From assembly GCF_001956315.1 (NCBI RefSeq), contig NZ_MOLY01000036.1:1-64000 (forward strand): DNA of 64,000 nt, given 5' to 3'. Below, piece by piece: positions 56,755 to 64,000 of the stretch. Below the pieces are notes generated by a model, which did not search any database, was not told the origin of the DNA, and was given only the letters and a program-made list of their open reading frames with translations. Position 1 is the stretch's first letter. Every line of letters starts with the position of its first letter. The DNA is from Sphingomonas montana (lineage in GTDB: Bacteria; Pseudomonadota; Alphaproteobacteria; Sphingomonadales; Sphingomonadaceae). A program made the position numbers and the translations under genes.

Positions 56755-56966
56755 TCGAACCGAGCTGGCGCAAACCGGTCGGCGCCTTGCTGATCCTGGC
56801 CATCGTCCTGCTCTGGACGGTGCTGTTCGCCACCTTCTCCGATTCGGTCGCCACGCTGCACTGGACGCTGCAGCTGGTCTACTACGCGCTCGCCGGCCTC
56901 GCCTGGATCTGGCTGACCCCCGTCAAGCCCATCCTCCGCTGGATGCAGACCACCCGCTGGCGCTGA
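56751..56966 (+). CDS. DUF2842 small membrane protein
   Basis: A 71-residue protein with two membrane helices (about residues 12-28 and 42-56) and the ending PVKPILRWMQTTRWR typical of the DUF2842 family of alphaproteobacteria. Function is unknown. The ATG overlaps the ygfA stop, so it is cotranslated with it. Confidence 0.85.
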   Translation: MIEPSWRKPVGALLILAIVLLWTVLFATFSDSVATLHWTLQLVYYALAGLAWIWLTPVKPILRWMQTTRWR

Positions 56967-57000
56967 CAGCGCCGCGAACAGGAATGTGTCCGCCCCAAAC

Positions 57001-57087
57001 CGTCATCCCGGCGAAGGCCGGGATCTCCCTCCGGTAAAGCACCCACCCCCAGTCCAAGGGCGATCCCGGCCATCGCCGGGATGACGG
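57001..57087. repeat. Family B repeats, inverted pair
   Basis: CGTCATCCCGGCGAAGGCCG followed by GGATCTC (from 57001) and, inverted, GATCCCGGCCATCGCCGGGA followed by TGACGG (to 57087). Each half is palindromic (CCCGGC/GCCGGG). The pair could form a larger cruciform. Very similar elements are widespread in sphingomonad genomes, from memory. Confidence 0.75.
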
Positions 57088-57207
57088 TCGGGGTAGGAAT
57101 GCTGCCCAGGTCAAAGGCCGGGCCAGGCCACGGGGCAGAGCTCGGTCTCGGACCGACACTCACCCAAGTGGCAGAAACCCGCCCGCCGCCGTCCCGACCT
57201 CGGTCCC

Positions 57208-57245
57208 GTCATCCTGACGAAGGTCAGGATCCATTATCACTACAG
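57208..57245 (+). repeat. Family A repeat, copy 3
   Basis: GTCATCCTGACGAAGGTCAG followed by GATCCATTATCACTAC matches copies at 193-233 (inverted) and 3801-3833. This is the longest match to copy 1, including the TATCACTAC tail. Confidence 0.75.
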
Positions 57246-57377
57246 CCCGGCCAAAGCCCAAGTCCGTAGCGGGAACCCCCGCGCAGGTCCCACGCAGAAC
57301 AAGTACATGCGGAGATGCGCAAAGGCTTCTGGCCCAAACCTATCCAGTAAAAAAGGAACCCATAACCCCGGGAAGGG

Positions 57378-57411
57378 AAAACGCGCCATTTCCACTTTGG
57401 GAAATGGCGCG
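57378..57411 (-). terminator. Intrinsic terminator fused to the tRNA-Asp 3' end
   Basis: On the minus strand CGCGCCATTTCC pairs perfectly with GGAAATGGCGCG (12 bp, six-base loop) and is followed by TTTT. The 5' arm contains the tRNA's last acceptor bases and its CCA, so forming the terminator competes with folding the mature acceptor stem. Confidence 0.8.
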
Positions 57412-57481
57412 AGTGACGGGGCTCGAACCCGCGACCTCCGGCGTGACAGGCCGGCACTCTAACCAACTGAGCTACACCCGC
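57405..57481 (-). tRNA. tRNA-Asp (anticodon GTC)
   Basis: A 77-base tRNA with an encoded CCA. The acceptor stem GCGGGTG pairs with CACTCGC (one G-T), the D loop has AGCTCAGTTGGTTAGAG, the anticodon loop CTGTCAC gives GTC, and the T arm is GCGGGTTCGAGCCCCGT-like. The discriminator is G, as expected for Asp. It is read away from the AI-2E-type gene and stops at the overlapping terminator. Confidence 0.96.
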
Positions 57482-57553
57482 TTGAAGCGTGGGGGGGCAA
57501 CTACCGGCGGTCGCGGGATGCGTCAACCGCAATTCGCAACCACCGCGTTCGTC

Positions 57554-58816
57554 TTATCGCGACGCGAGCACTTCCTCGGGCGCGGTGCCGGTCAGCGTCC
57601 CCTCCTCGAACAGGAAACCCGCAATGTCCGGCTTGCCCGCCGCATCCAGGATCGTCTTCAGGATGATGAGCAGCGGCACCGCCAGCAATGCGCCCACCGT
57701 CCCCCAGACCCAACCCCAGAAACTCAGCGCGACCAGGATCAGCAGCGGGTTGATCGTCAGCTTGCGCCCGACCAGCATCGGCGTAATCGCATTCGCTTCC
57801 ACCAGGTGCATGCCAACGAAGATCGCCGCCGGCAGCAGCGCATACCAGGCGTCCGAAAACGTCATCAGCCCACCCACCGCCAGCAGCAGCGCCGCCAGGA
57901 TCGGCCCCAGATACGGGATATAGTTCAACAGCGCGACGAGTCCGCCCCACATCAGCGGCGTCGGCATGCTGATCAACGCCAGGCCGACCGACACCGCCGC
58001 CCCCAGCGTCACGTTGATGATCGTGATCGTGCCCAGATAGGCGGACGTCGCGTTGACCATGTCCTGGATCACGCGCGCCGTCGCCATCGCGCTCGAAAAA
58101 CTGCCGCGGTTGCTGATCGTGCGGCGACGCAGGCTCGTCCAGCCCGACAGGAAGAAGAAGATCACCAGGATCGCGAAAAACATCTGGATCAGCGCATGCG
58201 GCGCGGACGACGTCAGCAGGTCGAGCAGCGAATTGGGCGCCGACTGGGTCACAACGGTCCGTGACCCGCCCGTTGCGGGCGCGCGCTGCACCAGTTTCAT
58301 CGTCTGCGCGATGAACTTGTCCAGGCTGGCGTACAGTTCGATCACGGGGCGCAGGTTCTGGCGGATCCGCCCGATCCGGTCCGGCAACAGCGAGAACCAC
58401 CCTGTCGCGGGCACCACGATCGCCGCGATCGCCACATTGGCGGTAATCAGGAACATCAGCACGCAGGTCAGCGCCGCCGCCGACGATGGCATCCCGCGCC
58501 GTTCCAGCCATTCCAGACTGGGCACCAGCGCGATCGCGATCACCAGCGCCGCGGTGATCGGCAGGAAGAACTCCGCCCCCGCCATCAACGCGAACGGCAC
58601 CGCCAGCACGAACCCGGCGCCCGCGATCAGCGTCAGCGCCGCCAGCAATCGGTCGCGGCGGAACGCCTCCGTTACGAAATCGACCGCCGCATCGGCGTTT
58701 GGCGTCTCGTCCTTGCCGGCCCCGTCCGCCACCGACTCGGACAGGATCTGGCCAGCACCTGCCGCCGACTCCATCGGATCATCCAGCTTCCGGCCGTTTG
58801 CGTCGTTCGCGTCCAC
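57554..58816 (-). CDS. AI-2E family transporter-like permease
   Basis: A 420-residue membrane protein of the AI-2E/PerM family with about eight helices. A polar, charged N-terminus of 50 residues precedes helix pairs near 60-95 and 110-135; a soluble loop follows (about 140-205); later helices carry the LNYIPYLGPILAALLLAVGG signature and LVGRKLTINPLLILVALSFW, both typical. Family members export signals or solutes, but the substrate is unknown. The start is GTG at 58816 with GGGGGAAA upstream. Confidence 0.85.
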   Translation of the reverse strand: MDANDANGRKLDDPMESAAGAGQILSESVADGAGKDETPNADAAVDFVTEAFRRDRLLAALTLIAGAGFVLAVPFALMAGAEFFLPITAALVIAIALVPSLEWLERRGMPSSAAALTCVLMFLITANVAIAAIVVPATGWFSLLPDRIGRIRQNLRPVIELYASLDKFIAQTMKLVQRAPATGGSRTVVTQSAPNSLLDLLTSSAPHALIQMFFAILVIFFFLSGWTSLRRRTISNRGSFSSAMATARVIQDMVNATSAYLGTITIINVTLGAAVSVGLALISMPTPLMWGGLVALLNYIPYLGPILAALLLAVGGLMTFSDAWYALLPAAIFVGMHLVEANAITPMLVGRKLTINPLLILVALSFWGWVWGTVGALLAVPLLIILKTILDAAGKPDIAGFLFEEGTLTGTAPEEVLASR

Positions 58817-59142
58817 CGATCATTTCCCCCGTCCGCGTGCCCGTCCGCACCCTGCCGCAACCGTCAGGAAAAGCTCCGAAACCTTACTGTCTCAGCGCAA
58901 GAAACGACCACTGAAAAGGTTCCATGCTGTCACAAATCTTACATCCGGTCGCCGTGTCCTTCCAACGCCTCGTCGTTCCAGCTTTGACGAATTGGGTTCG
59001 AACGGGAATGGGCGGGGAACGGTCGTACCGGTTGGCTGCATCAGCGCCGCCGGTTTGCAGCGACAAGACGTGAACGTCAGCCGGACCCCCGTATGTGTTT
59101 TTCGGGTCCGGGGCAGCGTTCGCGCACATGCCGGAGTGTTGA
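58817..59142. other. Divergent intergenic region with a leader hairpin
   Basis: No gene lies here; it must hold promoters for the AI-2E-type gene (minus) and the hydrolase (plus). CCGGACCC (59081-59088) and GGGTCCGG (59104-59111) make an 8-bp stem 32 bases before the hydrolase start, with a U-rich loop. It may lie in the hydrolase leader. Confidence 0.5.
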
Positions 59143-59805
59143 GTGGTTTCTGTTCGTCGATCCCAGGTGTTTGCGGTTTCCAGCCTCGCGCTGATGTCCG
59201 CCGCCGTGCTGGTCCCCGCGTCGATGACGTCCGCGGCTGAGACTCCGGCAACCTGGGCACTGCCTGCCGCCCCCGCGCTCCTCAGCCCGGCCGCACCCAC
59301 CCAGGCCCAGCTGAACATCCTCCGTTTCCGCCAGATCGCCGCCAATACCTTCGCCGAACCGATCCGCACCCTGGCCGCCGACGATGCGAGCGCAGATGCG
59401 GACACCGACAGCACCGATGTCGCCGCGGACCAGGCTAGCCTGGACGACGAAACGCTCTGCATGGCAAAGGTCGTCCATCACGAAGCCGGCAACCAGTCGC
59501 GCGCCGGTCAGCTCGCGGTCGCGCAGACCATCCTGAACCGCAAGGCATCCGGGCGGTTCGCCGGCACCGTCTGCGGCGTCGTGCATCAGCGGAACCAGTA
59601 TTTCGACACGACCCGCTACCATCCGAACCGCGCCAGCGCGCAGTGGCAGGCCGCCGTCGCCGTCGCGTTCGAAGCGCTGTCGGGCAAGGCGCAGGCCGTC
59701 GTTCCGGGCGCGCTCTTCTTCCGCGCCGCCTATTCCACACCGACGAACTTCTTCAAGGGCCGCATCCGCGTCGCCGCCCTGGGCGATCACGTCTTCTATC
59801 GCTGA
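59143..59805 (+). CDS. SleB-like cell wall hydrolase
   Basis: A 220-residue exported protein of the Hydrolase_2 (SleB/CwlJ) family, peptidoglycan lytic enzymes. A signal peptide (1-32, with FAVSSLALMSAAVLVPASM) precedes a low-complexity acidic linker, then the domain LCMAKVVHHEAGNQSRAGQL with the catalytic Glu, AQTILNRKASGRF, CGVVHQRNQYFD and the FFRAAYSTPTNF end. Start GTG 59143 has GGAG six to seven bases upstream. Non-spore-forming alphaproteobacteria use such enzymes in growth or division. Confidence 0.87.
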   Translation: MVSVRRSQVFAVSSLALMSAAVLVPASMTSAAETPATWALPAAPALLSPAAPTQAQLNILRFRQIAANTFAEPIRTLAADDASADADTDSTDVAADQASLDDETLCMAKVVHHEAGNQSRAGQLAVAQTILNRKASGRFAGTVCGVVHQRNQYFDTTRYHPNRASAQWQAAVAVAFEALSGKAQAVVPGALFFRAAYSTPTNFFKGRIRVAALGDHVFYR

Positions 59806-59847
59806 ACGCTTCCGTTCTAGATTGAGGCGGACCTAGTCCCTCTAAGC

Positions 59848-59867
59848 CCTTCCCCTTCAGGGGAAGG
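59848..59867. terminator. Hairpin between convergent genes
   Basis: CCTTCCCC (59848-59855) and GGGGAAGG (59860-59867), 8 bp with a four-base TTCA loop, lie between the stops of the hydrolase and the small membrane protein. It is also part of a family E-like repeat (59844-59877). No T-run is seen. Confidence 0.5.
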
Positions 59868-59916
59868 ATGGGGTGCCGGCAACAGCATCACACGCGCGGC
59901 GTTTAAGGCACGACCC

Positions 59917-60276
59917 TCAATCCTCCGCAGCCGGCGCCTGCCCGGCGAACCGTGCCGCCTGCGCCCGCTTCCACAGTCCGTGCAGCCAGGCCCGCGGTGT
60001 CGCCACCTGCATCCGCTCTGTCGCTGCCAGCCAGCCCTCGGTCGCCCCCGTCACCCGCACCATCGTCTCGCTCGGCGTCTGTTCCGCCGCCCAGCCGTTC
60101 AGCGCCTGCGCGTTGGTCAGCAGGAGGAACAGGCTGGCGATCAGGATCGTCGCCCCCGTCCAGCCCAGCCCGCGCCTGCCCTCGCCCATCGCGCGCCCCG
60201 GCTCGTCGGGCAGGTCGACCGGCGACGCGTCGTGCGCCCGCATGGTGTTCCGCACGTCGGTTTTCCCGTCGGTCAT
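59917..60276 (-). CDS. Single-helix membrane protein after the MBOAT gene
   Basis: A 119-residue protein: a charged N-terminus of about 35 residues, one membrane helix (GATILIASLFLLLTNAQALN, about 43-62), and a short helical C-terminus with Trp residues. The helix and its downstream region look like the topology of small subunits that accompany MBOAT acyltransferases, but no family is certain. It begins 13 bp after the MBOAT stop. ATG 60276 is chosen from two possible starts. Confidence 0.7.
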   Translation of the reverse strand: MTDGKTDVRNTMRAHDASPVDLPDEPGRAMGEGRRGLGWTGATILIASLFLLLTNAQALNGWAAEQTPSETMVRVTGATEGWLAATERMQVATPRAWLHGLWKRAQAARFAGQAPAAED

Positions 60277-60289
60277 CCCGCCGCTCCCA

Positions 60290-61699
60290 TCAGAACTGGT
60301 AATAGATGAAGGGCGCCACCCCTTCGAACCGCATCGCATCGACCAGCAGAATGGCCGCGCCGGTCGCGACCCCCAGGATCGGCGCCGGCCAGGTCCGCAC
60401 GCGCCCGGCGATCCCCTGCAACAGCCGCGGCGGCGCGGCGTGGATCGCCAGCCCGAACAGGATCAGCACCAGCTGCAACGGCGTCGCGGTCATGCCGCCC
60501 GCGCCGTTCGCCCCGATCCCGCGCAGATAGGCGGTCGCATCGGCGAAACTCGGCGCACGGAAGAAAATCCAGCCTAGCACCACGACATGGAAGGTCACCA
60601 GCACGCCGGCCCAGCGCGGCAGAACCGGCCACCCGGCTGGCCGATATTCGCGCCACAGCCGTTCCATCGCCAGCACCAGTCCGTGCAGCCCGCCCCAGAT
60701 CAGGAACGTCCACTTCGCGCCGTGCCACAGGCCGCCCAGCAGCATCGTCACCATCAGGTTGCGGCAGATGTACCAGACCCCGCCGCGGTTGCCGCCCAGC
60801 GCATCGATATACAGATAATCGCGCAGCCAGCTCGACAGGCTGATATGCCAGCGCCGCCAGAACTCCTGCAACGACGCGGCGCGATATGGCTGGTCGAAAT
60901 TGCGCGGGAACCGGTATCCGAACAGCGCCGCGATGCCGATCGCCATGTCGGAATAGGCCGAGAAATCGCAATAGATCTGCACGGCATAGCCGTAGGCCGC
61001 CAGCACCAGGTCGATTCGCGAATGTCCGGCGATATCGGCGAACACCGGATCGACGAACTGCGTCGCCAGTTCGGACGCGATGACCGCCTTCTTGAACAGC
61101 CCCCACACGATCAGCAGCAGCGCGGACGCGACCATCCCGCGGTTCAGCCGGGGCGTCGCCTGCAACTGCGGCACCAGGTCCGCCGCGCGCACGATCGGCC
61201 CGGCCACCAGATGCGGAAAGAACGACATGAGGAACGTGATGTCGAGCAGCGACGCCGCCGGCACGCGCTGCTTGTACACGTCGACCAGGTAACTCATCCC
61301 CTGGAAGGTGAAGAACGACACGCCGACCGGCAGGATCACCTGCACCAGCGGCAGGTCGCGCGCGAACCCGGCGGCGGCCAGCACGTCGCCTACCTGTTCC
61401 AGGAAGAACCCGTAATATTTGAAGAAACCGAGGATAGCGAGGTTTAGGACGACGCCCACGATCATCACGCGCTTCCGCACGACCGCATCGTCGCTGTCAT
61501 CGATCAGCCGCGCCGCGCCCCAGTTCAGCACCGCCGACAGGATCAGCAGCGCGACGAACCGCCAGTCCCACGCGCCGTAGAAGATCCAGCTCGCGACCAG
61601 CAGCAGGATCTTGCGCCACTCGTTCGACCGCGACGCCCCCCACACCACGCAGAAGGTGACGAGGAAGAACAATCCGAATGTAAGAGTCGGAAACAGCAT
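60290..61699 (-). CDS. MBOAT family O-acyltransferase (AlgI-like)
   Basis: A 469-residue membrane O-acyltransferase with about ten helices. Recognisable are FYGAWDWRFVALLILSAVLNW, LGFFKYYGFF, PVGVSFFTFQGMSYLVDVY, FPHLVAGPIVR, the cytoplasmic WRRWHISLSSWLRDYLYI and the catalytic-His segment MLLGGLWHGAKWTFLIWGG. AlgI-type members pass acetyl across the membrane to exported alginate, peptidoglycan or other polysaccharide. The ATG is at 61699, after a 90-bp gap containing a repeat. With two SGNH proteins upstream it forms a probable acetylation cluster. Confidence 0.92.
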   Translation of the reverse strand: MLFPTLTFGLFFLVTFCVVWGASRSNEWRKILLLVASWIFYGAWDWRFVALLILSAVLNWGAARLIDDSDDAVVRKRVMIVGVVLNLAILGFFKYYGFFLEQVGDVLAAAGFARDLPLVQVILPVGVSFFTFQGMSYLVDVYKQRVPAASLLDITFLMSFFPHLVAGPIVRAADLVPQLQATPRLNRGMVASALLLIVWGLFKKAVIASELATQFVDPVFADIAGHSRIDLVLAAYGYAVQIYCDFSAYSDMAIGIAALFGYRFPRNFDQPYRAASLQEFWRRWHISLSSWLRDYLYIDALGGNRGGVWYICRNLMVTMLLGGLWHGAKWTFLIWGGLHGLVLAMERLWREYRPAGWPVLPRWAGVLVTFHVVVLGWIFFRAPSFADATAYLRGIGANGAGGMTATPLQLVLILFGLAIHAAPPRLLQGIAGRVRTWPAPILGVATGAAILLVDAMRFEGVAPFIYYQF

Positions 61700-61703
61700 C
61701 TTA

Positions 61704-61755
61704 CCTACTCCCCCTCCTCTTCACAGGAGGGGGCCGAGGGGTGGTGACGCCCGCA
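61704..61755. repeat. Family E-like repeat between SGNH and MBOAT genes
   Basis: ACTCCCCCTCCTCTTCACAG followed by GAGGGGGCCGAGGGGTGGTG. CCCCCTCCT/AGGAGGGGG forms a stem. It resembles the copies at 46638-46674 and 45692-45731 in its GAGGGG/GGGGTG ending. Its location inside an apparent operon is unusual for this family. Confidence 0.55.
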
Positions 61756-61789
61756 AGCCCGAACACGACTTCCACCACGAGACCCAGAC

Positions 61790-63187
61790 TCAACGCCCCA
61801 TCCCCGCCGCATCGAGGTCCGCCTGCAACCGCGCGGCGATATCGCGCCCACCCGCCGAATTGAAATGCACATAGTCCCCGCGCATCCGCGCCGGCGTGCC
61901 GCGTACCCATTTCGGTGCCGAACAGGCGCCCCCCATCCGCGCGCCCCAGTCCCAGAAGGCCAGCCCCAGCTCGCCCGCCACCTTCCGCTGGATATCGCGC
62001 ACCACCTTCATCCCCGGCGGCACGAACAGCCCGGACACCGCCGGCCGCACCATCGCGACGGGGGCCGCGACCGGGACCGCGACCGGCACGACCCCCCCGC
62101 CCTCACCCGCCAGCGCCGCGATCGTCGCGTCCATGTCCTGCACCTTCGGCTGTATCGCCGCCGGCACCACCACCGGGGCGGGCATCGCCACGCGCACCGC
62201 GGGCACGCTGCAGGCGATCGCGCTGCCCGGCGCATTGTTCAGCAGCGCCGGCTGGCGGCTGGCGGCGTCCGGCGCGCCCAGCAGCAGGATCGGCACGTTG
62301 CCCGCCAGCCGCCGCAATCGCCCGACCGCGCTGCGCAGCGTGGATTCATAGCCGAACGGGCTGACGCTCGGCGAAAACCCCTCGTTGGTGCCGTACGCCA
62401 GCACGATCATGTCCGGCCGGTAACTCCGGAACTCCTCCGCCAGCACCGCATCGTCCGTCCGCCCGAAATGGACGAGCTGCGACCCGACGACCCCCACGTT
62501 GGACAGCACGACGCCGCCATCGTCACGGAACGTCGCCCAGGACGTGATCGTCACGGGCCGTTCGCTCGCGGTCACCGTCACCGCGGCGTTGGGTCGGTCG
62601 AGCGCGAACGTCCGGCATTGCGGCCGCTCGGTATTGGAATCCAGGTCGAACCGGCTTTCCGCCAGCCCGATCCGCACGGTCAGCGCCCCCGCCGACGGCC
62701 GCGCGATCGCGCACAGCACGAACCGGTCGAAACTCTGCGCGCCGTCGGACGTCAGCGACATCGACGCGCCCGGCGTGGTGCTGGTCAGGCTGAACCCCGC
62801 CACGCCGATCGCCGGCCGCAGCGGCGCCGATCCCGCGCCGAACGATGCGTTCACCCGCCATCCGGGCGACATCGCCGCGGTCACGCCGCGCGTCAGATAT
62901 CCGGCATAGGGCCGCCCCGCCGCCAGCACGCCGCGCCCACCGCCGCCATAGCGCGCCTGCAACAGGTCCCGCCACGCACCGGTGATCGCATCGCCCGCGG
63001 TATGGCTGTCGCCGATCTGCAGGATATGCACCGGCCGCGCGCCCCGGTCGGTCCGCGCCTTGGCCAGCTTGGCGAAGACGGGGCTCAGTTCGTCCGCGTT
63101 GCACAGCGTGCCCACGCACGGTGCCGCCCACACCGGCCCGGCCGCCGCCGCCAGCACCGCCAACACCAGCAGCAGACGACGCTTCAC
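61790..63187 (-). CDS. SGNH-type hydrolase/acetyltransferase-like exported protein
   Basis: A 465-residue exported protein. The signal peptide KRRLLLVLAVLAAAAGPVWA ends before APCVG. The SGNH elements are LQIGDSHTAGDAITG (block I Ser), GTNEGFSP (block III-like Asn) and, at the end, DYVHFNSAGGRD (Asp and His of block V). A low-complexity Pro/Ala/Val stretch (PVAVPVAAPVAM) lies near residue 390. It may acetylate or deacetylate a polymer, as AlgJ/PatB do. The start is GTG at 63187, overlapping the upstream SGNH stop as GTGA. Confidence 0.82.
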   Translation of the reverse strand: MKRRLLLVLAVLAAAAGPVWAAPCVGTLCNADELSPVFAKLAKARTDRGARPVHILQIGDSHTAGDAITGAWRDLLQARYGGGGRGVLAAGRPYAGYLTRGVTAAMSPGWRVNASFGAGSAPLRPAIGVAGFSLTSTTPGASMSLTSDGAQSFDRFVLCAIARPSAGALTVRIGLAESRFDLDSNTERPQCRTFALDRPNAAVTVTASERPVTITSWATFRDDGGVVLSNVGVVGSQLVHFGRTDDAVLAEEFRSYRPDMIVLAYGTNEGFSPSVSPFGYESTLRSAVGRLRRLAGNVPILLLGAPDAASRQPALLNNAPGSAIACSVPAVRVAMPAPVVVPAAIQPKVQDMDATIAALAGEGGGVVPVAVPVAAPVAMVRPAVSGLFVPPGMKVVRDIQRKVAGELGLAFWDWGARMGGACSAPKWVRGTPARMRGDYVHFNSAGGRDIAARLQADLDAAGMGR

Positions 63188-64000
63188 CGTGTCGCCCCCA
63201 TGTCGAACCGCACCGCCTGCGCCGGCCGCGGCGGCACGCCGGCACCCGCCGGCGAGGGCGCGGGCGCGGGTGGCAATCCCGCCTGCATCCGCGCCGCGGC
63301 GACATGCGCCTCGATCCGCTGCGCCAGCCCGCGCGTGATGCGGACATAGCCGTTCATCGACATATGGATCCCGTCGTCCGCGCGCATCAGCACCGGCTTG
63401 CCGCTCGAATCGGGCAGGTAGGCCGCGAATCCGTCCGGCCCGCTCGACATCGGGCGCGTATCGATGAACGGGACGCCCAGATCCGCCATCAGCCGCGCAT
63501 AGAAGGCGTTCATCGCGCTGATGTCGGCATCGAACGTCGCCTTGCGCATCCGTGGCAGGCCGACCCAGTACACCGTTGCCCCGCCACCCCGCAGCGCGCG
63601 CACCAGCCCGGCCGCGCGCCTGGCCACCAGCGCCTGCCACGCCGGCGTCATGTAATTGGCCAGATGCCCGTCGGCGATCACGCCCTGCGTGTCGTTCGCG
63701 CCATAACTCACGACCGCGATATCGACCGGGGCCTCGGCGATCTGCTGCCGCGTATGGGCCTCCAGGTCCAGGCTCTTGTACCGGGTGAAGCCCGTCGCCT
63801 GCCGGCTGTACTTGGTCACGACATAGCCGCGCTTGCCCGGCAGCTCGCGGTTCAGACCGGACCAGACCCCGTCGCCGAAACTGTCGCCATACACACCGAT
63901 CCGGACCGGTCGCCCCTCCGCCAATGTCCGCACCAGCGACGGCGTTACCGCCACCGCGGTATCGGGCACGGATGCCACCGCCGGCGGCACGCCCGGCTGG
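63184..64000 (-). CDS. DUF459-type SGNH protein, 5' end outside window
   Basis: Residues of a DUF459/SGNH hydrolase-like protein; at least 271 codons are visible and the start and probable signal peptide lie beyond position 64000. Motifs: GVYGDSFGDGVWSGL (nucleophile Ser), VSYGANDTQG (Asn), WVGLPRMRKATFD, and DGIHMSMNGYV (Asp and His). A Pro-rich tail ends it. A GTG at 63990 would leave no signal peptide, so the gene is treated as partial. It is the first visible gene of the MBOAT cluster and couples to the next SGNH gene. Confidence 0.8.
   Translation of the reverse strand, partial: QPGVPPAVASVPDTAVAVTPSLVRTLAEGRPVRIGVYGDSFGDGVWSGLNRELPGKRGYVVTKYSRQATGFTRYKSLDLEAHTRQQIAEAPVDIAVVSYGANDTQGVIADGHLANYMTPAWQALVARRAAGLVRALRGGGATVYWVGLPRMRKATFDADISAMNAFYARLMADLGVPFIDTRPMSSGPDGFAAYLPDSSGKPVLMRADDGIHMSMNGYVRITRGLAQRIEAHVAAARMQAGLPPAPAPSPAGAGVPPRPAQAVRFDMGATR

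Larger units (their letters stand above)
56967..57377. other. Gene-free stretch with two repeat families
   Basis: No gene is supported between the DUF2842 gene and the tRNA. The stretch holds an inverted pair of family B repeats (57001-57087) and one family A repeat (57208-57245). The remainder, about 57246-57377, shows no clear structure apart from a short A-run near 57349. Confidence 0.6.

Noticed and set aside
62040-62110. Possible frameshift in the SGNH gene because of a low-complexity run
   Set aside because: The PVAVPVAAPVAM stretch stays in frame and the catalytic Asp/His block follows normally, so it is read as a genuine linker.

Overview
The window is a high-GC chromosomal segment from an alphaproteobacterium, most likely a sphingomonad (Sphingomonas or a close relative). 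The evidence is gene content and order recalled from that group: trpG-trpD-trpC-moaC-moeA-lexA beside comEC, gltX and gltA; a nuo operon running into birA, coaX, an RNase J gene and a DUF1467 gene; zapA with a 6S RNA-like region and ygfA; gap, pgk, class I aldolase and thiE; plus a DUF882 protein, a SleB-type hydrolase and a TonB-dependent receptor. The SOS box before lexA is of the alphaproteobacterial GTTC-N7-GTTC type. No phage, insertion sequence or CRISPR array is visible. Nearly everything is housekeeping.

Layout. 0.4-2 kb: purine salvage (adenine deaminase, phosphoribosyltransferase). 2-5.2 kb: biotin genes bioF-bioD-bioA. 5.4-8.8 kb: siderophore receptor and PepSY membrane protein on the minus strand, with a Fur-like box. 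8.9-13.8 kb: trpGDC-moaC-moeA, then lexA. 14-19 kb: comEC divergent from gltX, then gltA. 19.3-26.3 kb: a less familiar block holding a histidine-kinase-like protein without the phosphoacceptor His, a DUF2336-like protein, a two-part membrane protein with a degenerate CDP-alcohol-type site, a histidine phosphotransfer-like protein without its His, and a long coiled-coil membrane protein. 26.5-45.5 kb: one minus-strand run from nuoA to nuoN (14 subunits plus two small extra ORFs), continuing into birA, coaX and rnj. 45.8-55 kb: inositol monophosphatase, EF-P, three envelope enzymes, and the gap/MOSC/pgk/fba/PH-like/thiE cluster. 55.3-57 kb: small coiled-coil gene, zapA, 6S-like RNA, ygfA, DUF2842. 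57.4-64 kb: tRNA-Asp, AI-2E-type permease, SleB-type hydrolase, and a minus-strand MBOAT/SGNH cluster that probably O-acetylates a surface polymer; its first gene runs off the window.

Genes are tightly packed. ATGA, GTGA or TGATG overlaps are frequent, and many starts are GTG or TTG (six of fourteen nuo subunits); birA apparently uses CTG. Gaps between transcription units are filled with at least five families of short palindromic repeats. One repeat has become the end of bioD, and another makes a hairpin of about 31 bp between moaC and moeA.

The best candidate for an undescribed system is the 19.3-26 kb block, where two proteins built like phosphorelay parts both lack the phosphorylated histidine. 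Smaller leads are a 23-codon ORF tied by ATGA overlaps to both nuoG and nuoH, a 59-codon membrane ORF between nuoD and nuoE, and a tRNA-Asp terminator whose 5' arm is the tRNA's own acceptor end.
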